Shown here in pieces: positions 26,801-34,759 of a stretch of DNA of 64,000 bases. Every line of letters starts with the position of its first letter. The first letter of the stretch is position 1. This DNA comes from Bacteroidota bacterium (lineage in GTDB: Bacteria > Bacteroidota > Ignavibacteria > OLB7): the NCBI GenBank assembly GCA_018266795.1, contig JAFDZV010000010.1, positions 102,287 to 166,286 on the forward strand, in the 5' to 3' direction. Both the position numbers and the translations under genes were made by a program. The notes under the pieces were generated by a model. It was not told the origin of the DNA. It was given only the letters and a program-made list of their open reading frames with translations, and made no database searches.

Positions 26801-29766
26801 GTAATGGAGTTGAGATGCAGATCCACAAGCAGGCGGCTGTCGTCGCGTACCGCGTCGGACGGAAGCTCCGCCCGCTCTGCCACCAACCGCCGAACCAGTT
26901 CCAGAACGGTCTCGCCCGCCCCCGCACCTCCACCCTCCGTCTGCCCCGAGGGCTCCCGCAACGGCAGCGCATCATGGTTCTCCAGCGGCGCCGGGAACTC
27001 CATCGCAGCGGTCGAGGTTCCATCGGACAACGCAGAGCCCACCGATGGAACGGTCTCGCACGGGTTCACGAAGAACGCGCCGGGACGAAGGATATCGAAC
27101 GGACGCAGGTACCGGTCCGCAAAGAGCTCGCGATGGCTGATCGGTGCGCCGAGCGTATAAGCCGCGCCGAGTGCGGCCAGAATGCCGCGCAGGGAGCTTC
27201 CTCCGGCATCGGTCGCAATCACGGGCACATCGATCATTGAGGCCACCAGCCCCGAGAGCACACTTCCCGGGCCAACCTCGATGGCGAGATCGGCGCGATC
27301 CAGCGCTCGCGAGGCAGCCTCCGTAAAGCGCACCGGGGAAGTGATCTGCCGCAGCAGTACGTCGCGCACATCGGCATCGGACGGAAGCAACCGGCCCGTG
27401 ACTGTGGAGATCACGTCGCGGCCGAGAGGGCTCAGTACCTCATGCTCCAATGCTTCCGCCAACGCTGCCGCTGCCGCCGCAACCAGCGGCGAATGAAACG
27501 CATGCGATACCGGAAGCATCGCCACATGCAGTCCTGCGGCCCGGGCACGCTCCACAACGGCAGCCACTGCCGACGCATCGCCGGAGACAACGGTCTGCCG
27601 GGGCGAGTTCAGGCCGGCGATCACGGCGTCGAGGCCGCCAAGCAGGCGGCATACATCCTCCTCATGCGCGGCGATGCTGGCCATCGCGCCCGTCGGCGAG
27701 CCGAGGTCGGCCATCGCCGCGCCGCGCACGCGTGCGATGCGGAGCAGCCCGTCGGCATCGTATGCGCCGCCCCAGTGAAGCGCGCTCAGTTCTCCCAGGC
27801 TGTGCCCAACGGCAACGGATGCCTCCAGCCCGTACCGCTCCAGTAGATCCAGCGCAGCGCGCGATGCAGTCACGATGGCGGGCTGTGCAATCCGGGTCGA
27901 GATGCCGTCGCCTGCCGCCGGAAGCCCGGCACGTTCGTACAGCTCGCGCACGGCATCGAAGCGCGTGCGCATGATGCCGCCGGTGAGGTGCGCGGGCGAG
28001 CCCTGTCCGGGAAAGAGGAAGGCAATATGCGGCGTCGCCTGGCCCGTCGAGAGGAAGAGGCCATGCCCGGTCTCCAGCCGGTGCGTAACGCCGGCATCGA
28101 GCCAGCTGGCAAGCTCGTCCAGCCGTTCGCTCAGCTCCGCCGGCGTGGCCGCAACGAGGGCGGCGCGTACGTGCGAGGCATCGAGCGCATGCGAGAGCGA
28201 GTCCGCGAGATCTCCCATCTCCGCGAGGGAGAGGCCGCGCGCGGGCGTGCGCAATTGATTCACCCGCTCCAGCATCGAGGCATGGCTCTCGGCGCCGAGC
28301 ACGAAGAGCTCTGCATCCTGCCGCGAGCGTGCAAGCCGGCGTTCGCGTGCATCGAGCGCGGGCCGCCGCCGTGGGGCAGCCCCCTCCATCACCACATGCG
28401 TGTTGATGCCGCCGAAGCCCATCGCGCTCACGCTTGCGCGCACGTGCTGATCGGCAGGCCACGGCGTTGCCGTTGGGACCATGCGCAGCAGCGCATCCGG
28501 CCCGCTAAGAATCGTGTGAGGCGTCTCGCATCCGATCGTTGGCGGAATCACCTGGTTGTGCAGCGCCATCGCGGCCTTGATCAGGCCTGCAACGCCGGCC
28601 GCTGCCTTTGTGTGGCCGATGATCGCCTTCACCGAACTGATGGCAGCGGCCGGGGCGGTTGGATTCGCCTCGCGCCGCGCACGGGATACTGTCTGAAGCT
28701 CGGTTGTATCTCCAACGTTGGTGCCGGTGCCATGCCCTTCGAAGTAAGCGATGGTATCGATGCCGAACCCGGCGCGCCGGTATGCTCGCTGCAGGGCAAG
28801 GATCTGCCCGTCAACCTCCGGGCGCGTGATGCCGCCGGAGCCGTCGGACGAGATTCCCCATCCGCGTACCGTTGCATAGATCCTCCGCCCCTGCGCAACG
28901 GCATCGTCGTGCCGCATCATCACAACGAAGCCGCATCCCTCGCCGGGCCAGAAGCCGGCCGAGCGTGCATCGTACACCCGCATCGCCTGCGGGGCCAGCG
29001 CACCTGTCTTCGCGAAGCCGATCACCTCGAACGGATCCAGACTCAGGTCAACGCCGCCGGCAACGGCAACATCCAGATCGCCGGCAACGAGCGCCGTGCA
29101 TGCGTTGGCAATCGCCAGAAGCGAGGAGGCGCACGCGCCATCCAGCGTATATCCGCCCCCCTTCAGGTCGAAGTAGTTGCAGATGCGGCCGGCAATCGTA
29201 TTCGAAAGCCCTCCGGCAAGCGTCTCCTCACCCACCGGCGGGAACGGCGCCTTGTAGCGGCTCTCCGTGCGGGCGAGAAAACGTGCACGCTGCTCGGGCG
29301 TCCAACCGGCCTCCTGCAATTCCTGCTCCAGCACGCGGCGCACGTACGGCCAACGCAGGCGCATCAGATTCGCACGGGAGAACTCGCCGGTCAACGTATT
29401 GCCCAGCAGCACGCCGGTCATCTCGCGCGGAAGCCCTTCCCCCTCCGCGAAGCCCGCATCCGCAAGGGCTCGCGAGGCAACGTCGAGCGCCAGCCAGTGG
29501 GCGAGATCGGCGGAGCGATACGTGCCGCCGGCAACGCGGAACGCTACACGATCGAACTCGTAACCGTTGATGACCGCCGCCTGCAGCACATAGGTGTGAT
29601 CGGATGTCGCGACGTCCGCCGAGAGGTAGTCATCTGCGTTCATGCGCACCGACGGCATGCGGCGGAAGGAACGGCGGCCCGCAAGAGCATTGGCCCACAG
29701 TTCCGAGGGAGATGCGGCATCCGGATACTGGCAGGCCATTCCAACTATGGCGATCGCGTTCGTCAT
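23830..29766 (-). CDS. pksE: Enediyne-type iterative polyketide synthase (PKSE): KS-AT-ACP-KR-DH-PPTase
   Basis: Giant synthase of 1978 aa. Domain order: KS (1-460; Cys212 in LDGACASSL, later HGTGT and GHTKAAAG), AT (about 545-860; Ser656 in GHSLGEL), ACP (about 945-1025; Ser987 in LHLNSITIGQ, the enediyne-type ACP motif), KR (about 1210-1440; SGGGKGIA, YALANEW), DH (about 1470-1740; DPYLADHTLRGE, PAVMGLE), and a C-terminal Sfp-type PPTase (about 1780-1978; GCDIEP, WAASESLEKAG). The self-activating PPTase and absence of an ER are hallmarks of enediyne PKSs, which build a conjugated polyene. The start is ATG at 29766 in ATGA overlap with UnbU; any longer frame only shadows UnbU. A 21-bp tandem repeat lies in the DH region. 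The final product is unknown. Confidence 0.94.
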   Translation of the reverse strand: MTNAIAIVGMACQYPDAASPSELWANALAGRRSFRRMPSVRMNADDYLSADVATSDHTYVLQAAVINGYEFDRVAFRVAGGTYRSADLAHWLALDVASRALADAGFAEGEGLPREMTGVLLGNTLTGEFSRANLMRLRWPYVRRVLEQELQEAGWTPEQRARFLARTESRYKAPFPPVGEETLAGGLSNTIAGRICNYFDLKGGGYTLDGACASSLLAIANACTALVAGDLDVAVAGGVDLSLDPFEVIGFAKTGALAPQAMRVYDARSAGFWPGEGCGFVVMMRHDDAVAQGRRIYATVRGWGISSDGSGGITRPEVDGQILALQRAYRRAGFGIDTIAYFEGHGTGTNVGDTTELQTVSRARREANPTAPAAAISSVKAIIGHTKAAAGVAGLIKAAMALHNQVIPPTIGCETPHTILSGPDALLRMVPTATPWPADQHVRASVSAMGFGGINTHVVMEGAAPRRRPALDARERRLARSRQDAELFVLGAESHASMLERVNQLRTPARGLSLAEMGDLADSLSHALDASHVRAALVAATPAELSERLDELASWLDAGVTHRLETGHGLFLSTGQATPHIAFLFPGQGSPAHLTGGIMRTRFDAVRELYERAGLPAAGDGISTRIAQPAIVTASRAALDLLERYGLEASVAVGHSLGELSALHWGGAYDADGLLRIARVRGAAMADLGSPTGAMASIAAHEEDVCRLLGGLDAVIAGLNSPRQTVVSGDASAVAAVVERARAAGLHVAMLPVSHAFHSPLVAAAAAALAEALEHEVLSPLGRDVISTVTGRLLPSDADVRDVLLRQITSPVRFTEAASRALDRADLAIEVGPGSVLSGLVASMIDVPVIATDAGGSSLRGILAALGAAYTLGAPISHRELFADRYLRPFDILRPGAFFVNPCETVPSVGSALSDGTSTAAMEFPAPLENHDALPLREPSGQTEGGGAGAGETVLELVRRLVAERAELPSDAVRDDSRLLVDLHLNSITIGQIVIAAAKGIGLPSPASPTQFANATVIEVAEALELLRSTSGGEEVAEPAGPPQGVDTWVRTFASRLVDAGPLPVREAGVPGAWRLIAPEGHPIAPAVRSVLERAEGDGVFVCLPEQAGDEVVPLLLESVRVLNAVNKGCWVLLQCNGGAAGFARTLHLEKPRVPVTVIDLPSYDHPEAMAWIAAEVAAASGGGYREIHYDAGGARLTPLLERVDVEPFDAVPLGENDLLLVSGGGKGIAAESALELARRYGAALLLMGRARPDNDAELAANLARLDDAGIRYEYVSADAGDADEVRAALLLGQERLGQPVTAFLHGAGTNVPQAIDLLSADDFARTLRPKVHGARNILAALDPGHLKLLITFSSIIGRAGLRGEADYALANEWLTRLTEQWGEEHPECRCIALEWSIWSGVGMGERLGRVEALMREGIHPIPPEAGIDMLLRVVAGRPADVALVVTSRFGSLPTIRTARPELPLLRFLESPLVHYPGIELVADAHVSSDTDPYLADHTLRGEAIVPAVMGLEAFAQAASALRGSDEGGVMFTNVRFARPVVVPAGERVTVRVAALRRESGEIDLALRSAETGFQADHFSATCRAVPENVSDEPENVSDEPENIPGETEWSLPEELLPFDADRTMYSEILFQRGRFRRLRGYRTLRALECIADIAVDSSVAWFSQYLPGRRLLGDPGARDAAIHCIQGCIPHMTLLPVSVERIVIGSAPADGVMHVHARERWHEGDDFLYDMDIRDGSGRICEQWRGLLLHAVERNRHRDAWGPILLGPYVERRMAEIVPGAALSVAVKQSAEPKAPDWKTVEWSGTERRERSNGALREAAGVKTRIARRGDGKPVAHDGTGLSASHAGGTTLAVAAQGDVGCDIEPVAGREAELWRGLLGTERHALAELIASELTEDPDAAATRVWAASESLEKAGLTHAAPLTFDSAGPDGWALLRSGPLVVGTYVDRDEAASSATSPSLAVAVAVRDRNEGRHAG
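24958..25012 (-). repeat. 21-bp tandem repeat within the PKSE gene
   Basis: Two full 21-bp units (24958-24978, 24979-24999) plus a 13-bp partial third. They encode the repeated heptapeptide ENVSDEP in an acidic linker inside the DH region (about residue 1590). In-frame length change would be tolerated. Confidence 0.9.
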
Positions 29767-30713
29767 GCAGCCTCCTCCTGCACCAGCGCCACCGGCGCCC
29801 TGACGACGCGCGGCGGCTCCGGTACCTTTTCCGCAACCGGCTGTTTCTTCATCGAACGCAGCAGTACGATGCCGACGCCGCGCAGCACGCAGACAATGGC
29901 GAGCGCGAAGAAGAGGCCGAAGACGATGTGATTCGCCACGAGAAAACTGTAGGTGATGGCCACCGTTGCGCCGAAGGCGACCTGGCTTCGCGGAGAGGAT
30001 GGTGTCGTGGCCGGATCGGTCACCATGTAGAACGTGAACAACAGGAATGCCACGCCGGTCATCGGCGCAAGCGCACCGAGTATCGGTGTGTCCGTGATCT
30101 CCGCCCTGATTACCGCCTGCAGCGCAAACGCGGCCAGCCATGCCGTGATCAGCGGAACGCGCTTGGTGAAGCGGGTGTTGAGGAACGATCCCAGGCCGAT
30201 CAGAATCAGCGGCAGCACCCAGTCCGCCGCGCCCACGATGTTCTCGGTAAACTGATAGGGCTGCGCCACGCCAACCCACGGAAACACCAGCAGCGTCATC
30301 GCGATCCCGATGTTGGAAGGGTTCAGGATATGCCGCTGACCGTTTGGAAAGTTCAGCCTGATGAGCGCCTTCGACGCGATGGCCGTAGCGGCAGCAAACG
30401 CGGTGGGCCACAGCTGTTCGTTGGAATAGATCAACATCGAACATGCGAGCCCGGAGATGTGGGCCGACAGAAGGAAGTCCGCCCAGGAACGGAACGTTGG
30501 CTTCACCCGGAGCGGACGATGGTTCAGGCGCGCGTCCACCAACTCCAGCAGTATCTCCATGCCATAGGCTGCAGCCAGAGCAACCAGCGGCTGCGCCCAC
30601 GACTGCTCGAAGCCGAGGAAGAAATGCCCCAGTATGTTGAGCACGGTAATGGCAATGGCAAACCGGCGAAGGCCCGCAAGCCGATCGTTGCGATCCCAGA
30701 TCGATGTTGTCAT
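29763..30713 (-). CDS. unbU: UnbU membrane protein (enediyne E5)
   Basis: Polytopic membrane protein of 316 aa, RnfD/NqrB-related, with the family core GFEQSWAQPLVALAAAYG, QRHILNPSNIGIAM, PYQFTENI, FLNTRFTKR and FTFYMVTDPATTPSS. It has about eight membrane segments. It belongs to the E3-E4-E5 set that accompanies enediyne PKSs; the exact role is not established, though relation to RnfD suggests electron transfer across the membrane. ATG at 30713 overlaps the UnbV stop (ATGA), and its own stop overlaps the PKSE start (ATGA), so UnbV, UnbU and PKSE are coupled. The C-terminal extension (EKVPEPPRVVRAPVALVQEEAA) is cytoplasmic and low complexity. Confidence 0.93.
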   Translation of the reverse strand: MTTSIWDRNDRLAGLRRFAIAITVLNILGHFFLGFEQSWAQPLVALAAAYGMEILLELVDARLNHRPLRVKPTFRSWADFLLSAHISGLACSMLIYSNEQLWPTAFAAATAIASKALIRLNFPNGQRHILNPSNIGIAMTLLVFPWVGVAQPYQFTENIVGAADWVLPLILIGLGSFLNTRFTKRVPLITAWLAAFALQAVIRAEITDTPILGALAPMTGVAFLLFTFYMVTDPATTPSSPRSQVAFGATVAITYSFLVANHIVFGLFFALAIVCVLRGVGIVLLRSMKKQPVAEKVPEPPRVVRAPVALVQEEAA

Positions 30714-32686
30714 GAGACTCCCCCCGAGGCATGTGATGAGCCGAACACCACCGTGTGCCAACCGGGCAGCACGGAGAGCGTTCGATGATGAACTGCACCG
30801 TCGTATCCGCGCCAGTCCAGAACAAGCTGCACAGGCATACTCTTCGATAGTGAACCGAGACCGAAGTGGAGATCGGGGCTGCGCTTGCCGGAGTGGCCGC
30901 TGCCGCCATCAACCTGCATCGTTCTGCGCGTGCCATCCGGCAGAACAAGCGTTGCGCGCGCACCGATTGCCGGCGAGAGCGCCTGGCCGGGGAACGGGTT
31001 GCCGGGCCACTGCGAAACGCCGTCAGGCTCCGCACCGTTTACGGCCATGCGCAGATGCAGGCCGATGAATGTTCCGACGGCCGGGGAGGTATTGTGATAG
31101 AAGTAGGACGTATCCCACTGGCTTGCCGCGGCGAAATCCATTCGCCCGTCGCCGTCCACGTCGGCAGTCGCGATGCCGCGCGTGATCGTCGGGCGCCCAA
31201 CACCGATGTTGCCGGCCACATCGTAGTAGCGCGCGTGATGCTCGTCGTACGCGCAGAACCGGACATGTTCGTTGCCGCACAGGTTGTCTCCGGGCTTGCA
31301 GCGCATCCACCAGTTCGGATTGCTCAGCAGCTCGTCGTTCCCCATGGCGAGCTCGTGCAGCTCGGGCCATCTGTTCTTGTCCCCTTTCACGAAGCCGGTG
31401 GCCTGCAACGCCTCCATCCGGCCGTCGTTGTCGAAGTCGCACCAGCGCGTATCCCATCCCCACGAACTCCGCGAAAGGCCGAACGGCTCGCTCCTGTCCA
31501 CGTACGGAGCAATCCCTTCACGCATCTTCCCAACATCACCGGTGCTCATCCAGACGAAGTGGCTCTCCTCCAGTGCGTATTCGCCGGCGATGTTGCTGAC
31601 GTAGATGTCCGGATATCCATCGCCGTTGATATCGGCAAAGTCCACCCCCATTCCCTTGAATGAGTCGTGCCCCAGCACCTTGGACTTCGGTGTGAGAAGC
31701 GAGCGCTCTCCTTCGAGCAGTGCAAACGAGAGATGGCCCGGGGTGGAACGATTGTGCAGAAGGCGATCCGGCCCGAAGTCGTTCGCGAAATAGATCTCCG
31801 GCAGCATGTCCCCATCCAGATCGGCACAGCCCAGCGCAAGCGTCCATCCGTGCGAAACATCGGGATCGAGTACGCCGCTCTGATCGGTGTAGGCGAGCTC
31901 AGCTCCGCCGGCGGGCCGCGTCCAGAGCAGCAGATGCTTCACTCCGCCGTTGAATGCCTTCGACATGGAATGCTGCATGGACTCCGTTCCGGTTCCGTTG
32001 CAGTCAAGGATGTGCGCACCGTCCGGGAAGTAGTTCCCGATCACCAAGTCCAGATGGCCATCGCCATCCAGATCCGCTATGCTGGCTGCATTGGTAAACC
32101 ATCGCTCACCGGTGTTCACCAGTTCGCAGGGATGATACGAGCTGCGCGTAAGTCCCGACGATGCCGCGGCGTCGCGCGAGCGAAGGAACACCACCGGGGT
32201 ACGCCCCCAGTAGTACACAAGGATATCCGTCAATCCATCTTCGTTAAAATCTCCCGGGAGTGCACCCATCGGCGCCATCGTGGCGGTGTCGTACGGAAGC
32301 GGCGCCGGATTCAGCGCGAAGGATTGATATCGTGCGCCGGTGCCGGGCGCCGGCGTCACGGTAACCAGATCGGTGCGCGGATCGACGTAAACGATATCGT
32401 TCGGAAGGCCGTCGCCGTCCAGATCGTTGATGGCAACTCCGGCACCCACGGACGAAATCCAGGAGCAGATATTCCGGAGGCTGGGATGAACGCCGCGAAG
32501 AGATTTCATGTGCGCTCCTTCCAGAACCGGAAGCGGCGCTGCATCGAAATGAAAGTGGCTGGAAAGCTCCGCCCGCTCCGCCGGAGTCTCCTGCGGCAGC
32601 CGCCCCACCCAGTAGATGGAGGTCACTGCGATCAACGCAACGATGCGTCGCCCATGACGCTGTGTAAACGCCGAAAAACTGCTCAT
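30710..32686 (-). CDS. unbV: UnbV FG-GAP/ASPIC protein (enediyne E4)
   Basis: Protein of 658 aa with an N-terminal anchor (RRIVALIAVTSIYWVG), a propeller of FG-GAP repeats with calcium-type loops (DLDGDGLPND, DFNEDGLTDI, DLDGDGHLDL, DLDGDMLPEI, DINGDGYPDI, DFDNDGRMEA, DVDGDGRMDF), and a C-terminal ASPIC/UnbV domain (GARATLVLPDGTRRT, LHFGLG). Expected to face the periplasm. Canonical member of enediyne cassettes, required for the later steps in known pathways, mechanism unknown. It is paralogous to the gene at 4210-6192. Three nt separate it from UnbL. Confidence 0.93.
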   Translation of the reverse strand: MSSFSAFTQRHGRRIVALIAVTSIYWVGRLPQETPAERAELSSHFHFDAAPLPVLEGAHMKSLRGVHPSLRNICSWISSVGAGVAINDLDGDGLPNDIVYVDPRTDLVTVTPAPGTGARYQSFALNPAPLPYDTATMAPMGALPGDFNEDGLTDILVYYWGRTPVVFLRSRDAAASSGLTRSSYHPCELVNTGERWFTNAASIADLDGDGHLDLVIGNYFPDGAHILDCNGTGTESMQHSMSKAFNGGVKHLLLWTRPAGGAELAYTDQSGVLDPDVSHGWTLALGCADLDGDMLPEIYFANDFGPDRLLHNRSTPGHLSFALLEGERSLLTPKSKVLGHDSFKGMGVDFADINGDGYPDIYVSNIAGEYALEESHFVWMSTGDVGKMREGIAPYVDRSEPFGLSRSSWGWDTRWCDFDNDGRMEALQATGFVKGDKNRWPELHELAMGNDELLSNPNWWMRCKPGDNLCGNEHVRFCAYDEHHARYYDVAGNIGVGRPTITRGIATADVDGDGRMDFAAASQWDTSYFYHNTSPAVGTFIGLHLRMAVNGAEPDGVSQWPGNPFPGQALSPAIGARATLVLPDGTRRTMQVDGGSGHSGKRSPDLHFGLGSLSKSMPVQLVLDWRGYDGAVHHRTLSVLPGWHTVVFGSSHASGGVS

Positions 32687-32689
32687 GGT

Positions 32690-33691
32690 TCAGATACTCC
32701 TGCTGTCTGTAAGGTGTCGGATGGAGACCTCCGATCCCATCCGATCCGCCGACGCTCCGGCCTCCCGGAAACAGGCCTGGATGCCCCGGCGCCATTGCTC
32801 GTACGCAGGGCGTGATGCACCGTGTACCAGCCTGCGCCGCTCGTTGTTGACGATCGTGGAGGCCTGCTGAATCGTCATGCCGCAGAGCAGGCGACAGGCC
32901 CGCTCCGTGTGACCGCACATGTTGCCGGCTTCGATGCGTGTCTCCGTGGCGAAGAGGACTCCCTGCGCGATCTCCGGGCGATAGAGCGCTCCGAGGTCAC
33001 CCAGGCGGAGCAACACATCATCGCTCACGCCCCCCGCGTAGGCGCAGGCGAGTCCCGCGCCGCTCCACAGATCGGCTCTGCGCGATTCGTCGAACCGCGC
33101 GATGGAATACGCAAGGCGGTCCGGATCGGCGCCGTTGACGAACCAGAGGCAGCGCCCAACGCCCTGATCGAATGCGTTGCGCTCGTAGCCGCTCAGGCGC
33201 CCCGGCACATGCTGTTCCTGGATCACACGCTTCCAGTGGAAATAGCACTCGTGAAATCCGTAGCCATCCAACGCAAGCCAGCGGATCAACGGATCCATCG
33301 AGCGAAGAATCCGCGCCGGAGCTCTCCGCAGCCTGGCAAGTGCCCAACCGAATCCCACATATGCCATGTATTGGTGATGGAACGCCGGGCCGGCAACGAA
33401 TTGTTCGAACCGGTTCCTGCGCCAGAGAGTAAGCCTGTCCAGCAAACCGAGCGCCATTGCCGCTCCTTCGTACGCAAAACCCCGCCGCTCGCACTCCACA
33501 CTCTCCAGAAGGGTCTGCAGTTCCGGCATACTGCCGGCCTGTAGCGCGGCGTGATATCCCGTAAGAAACGTGCAGCCGATACTCTCCAACCGCTGACGGG
33601 GTCCGGACGCACACGCCGGAAAACCGCGGCGCTCGAACGTGGCCTCCATCATGGAAATACCGAATAACCGGGTTCGCAAATTCCTGTTCAT
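32690..33691 (-). CDS. unbL: UnbL protein (DUF1702, enediyne E3)
   Basis: Cytoplasmic protein of 333 aa with the DUF1702 signature: RTRLFGISMMEATFERRGF at the N-terminus, then LESIGCTFLTGYHAAL, RRGFAYEGAAMALGLLD and, later, DGYGFHECYFHWKRVI and GLACAYAGG. First gene of the cassette UnbL-UnbV-UnbU-PKSE-lipoprotein-E10. In known enediyne clusters it is always present and its mechanism is unknown. Start ATG at 33691; the three codons before begin with TTG and are less likely. No copy exists in the type II locus on the left. Confidence 0.92.
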   Translation of the reverse strand: MNRNLRTRLFGISMMEATFERRGFPACASGPRQRLESIGCTFLTGYHAALQAGSMPELQTLLESVECERRGFAYEGAAMALGLLDRLTLWRRNRFEQFVAGPAFHHQYMAYVGFGWALARLRRAPARILRSMDPLIRWLALDGYGFHECYFHWKRVIQEQHVPGRLSGYERNAFDQGVGRCLWFVNGADPDRLAYSIARFDESRRADLWSGAGLACAYAGGVSDDVLLRLGDLGALYRPEIAQGVLFATETRIEAGNMCGHTERACRLLCGMTIQQASTIVNNERRRLVHGASRPAYEQWRRGIQACFREAGASADRMGSEVSIRHLTDSRSI

Positions 33692-34759
33692 GGTGTCCAA
33701 AATATTTCGGCCCAGTTCTCAGCCGCGGCTATGCCATGGCAACCACTTTTCGGGCGAGGCCATCACCTGCACCGATACCACACCCGATTCGCGCTGTCAA
33801 TATTTTTCGAAGAGCCCGTTCTGCAGTCACACCTCGTGCACGCCGGTTGTCACGCCCGAATGAATTGAATACTCCGCTGTCATGAAGCGGGACAATATTC
33901 AGCCGAAATGGCACCGGATACCGGCGACATCCGAGCGGGGCCAGGCAATAGATCGACGGAATCGTGGCAATCCGCCACCAATGCGGCATGTACAAAATCC
34001 GCCGCGCCGTTCCCACCGGCGCGCGGACACACCTCCGGGCAGTTTTCCGGCAATCCGGCTGCCGACCCGCCCCGGCGCCGGCTCAACGCTGGCAAAGACC
34101 CGGTACTCATAATTCATTCGGACGAGATCGCCGACGGAACATCAACGTCGCCCGGATTCGTAATTGCATATACGTCCCCCCTCCACCTTTTGCGCGTGAT
34201 GCATCAGGCGGCACATTTTTCGGTGCGGAAGACAGAAGCCCCGGCGGGGCGCAAAGGCGGCTGGCGTTCGCGTTCGATCAGGTGCGCACCCTGCCGGCGA
34301 GTCGGGGTCCGTGCTCGCCCCGACAGATCGCGGCAGGGATCAATCAATTTGCGCCGGAAAATTCGCAGCTCCTGGTATCGCAACCACATCGAATTTCTAA
34401 CGAGTCACCATATCGGCACTCGAGCAGGCGCGCCATCTCACCAACGTATCGGTGAAACTACGCCAATCCATCAACCACATGTGAGTACATCTTTGTGTAC
34501 CCACATACCGATCGGGTCGTATCGCGACATCCGTTTCCTGCTCCCGGTTAACATCACCAAATTTTATCCGGCGCATCGCAGACCCCGCAGCCGACACTTC
34601 CGAATGGAATTCACCACAACGATTCCGAACCGCGCACAGCACAGGGGCGGCCTCTCCGCGGGAATCGGAGCACGCTTCGAGCCCGAGGGAGAGTGATCGC
34701 ATCCGGGCGTATGCAATGCCTGCAGCACGCATGATCACGGACGGGAAGCCACCTCAAAA
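33692..34759. other. Intergenic region upstream of the enediyne-type operon
   Basis: A 1068-nt stretch with no supported gene (an open frame on the plus strand at 33908-34696 has no protein-like features). It should hold the promoter of unbL. It contains motif copy 2 at 34485-34500. It looks slightly more AT-rich than the neighbouring genes. Confidence 0.55.
34485..34502 (+). promoter_or_regulatory. Symmetric motif GTACAT-N4-GTGTAC followed by CC (copy 2)
   Basis: GTACATCTTTGTGTAC followed by CC, preceded by TGA, matching copies at 7534, 37249 and 60256 (minus). It lies about 790 nt upstream of unbL and 260 nt downstream of the transporter stop. Confidence 0.5.

Noticed and set aside
25033..27240. 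Long plus-strand open frame of 735 codons antisense to the PKSE
   Set aside because: It mirrors the codon pattern of the PKSE on the other strand; the minus-strand protein has clear catalytic motifs and the antisense one has none. The same holds for long frames antisense to other genes (for example 13116-15080, 27988-29931, 35096-36691, 48601-50961).
22145..33691. Naming the product as an enediyne antibiotic
   Set aside because: Only the core cassette is visible; no epoxide hydrolase, oxygenase or sugar genes are in the window, so the chemical class cannot be fixed.
33908..34696. Open frame of 262 codons on the plus strand in the gap upstream of unbL
   Set aside because: Composition is Arg/Ser/Pro-rich with no domain pattern, and it lacks a clear ribosome binding site; such frames are frequent in GC-rich non-coding DNA.
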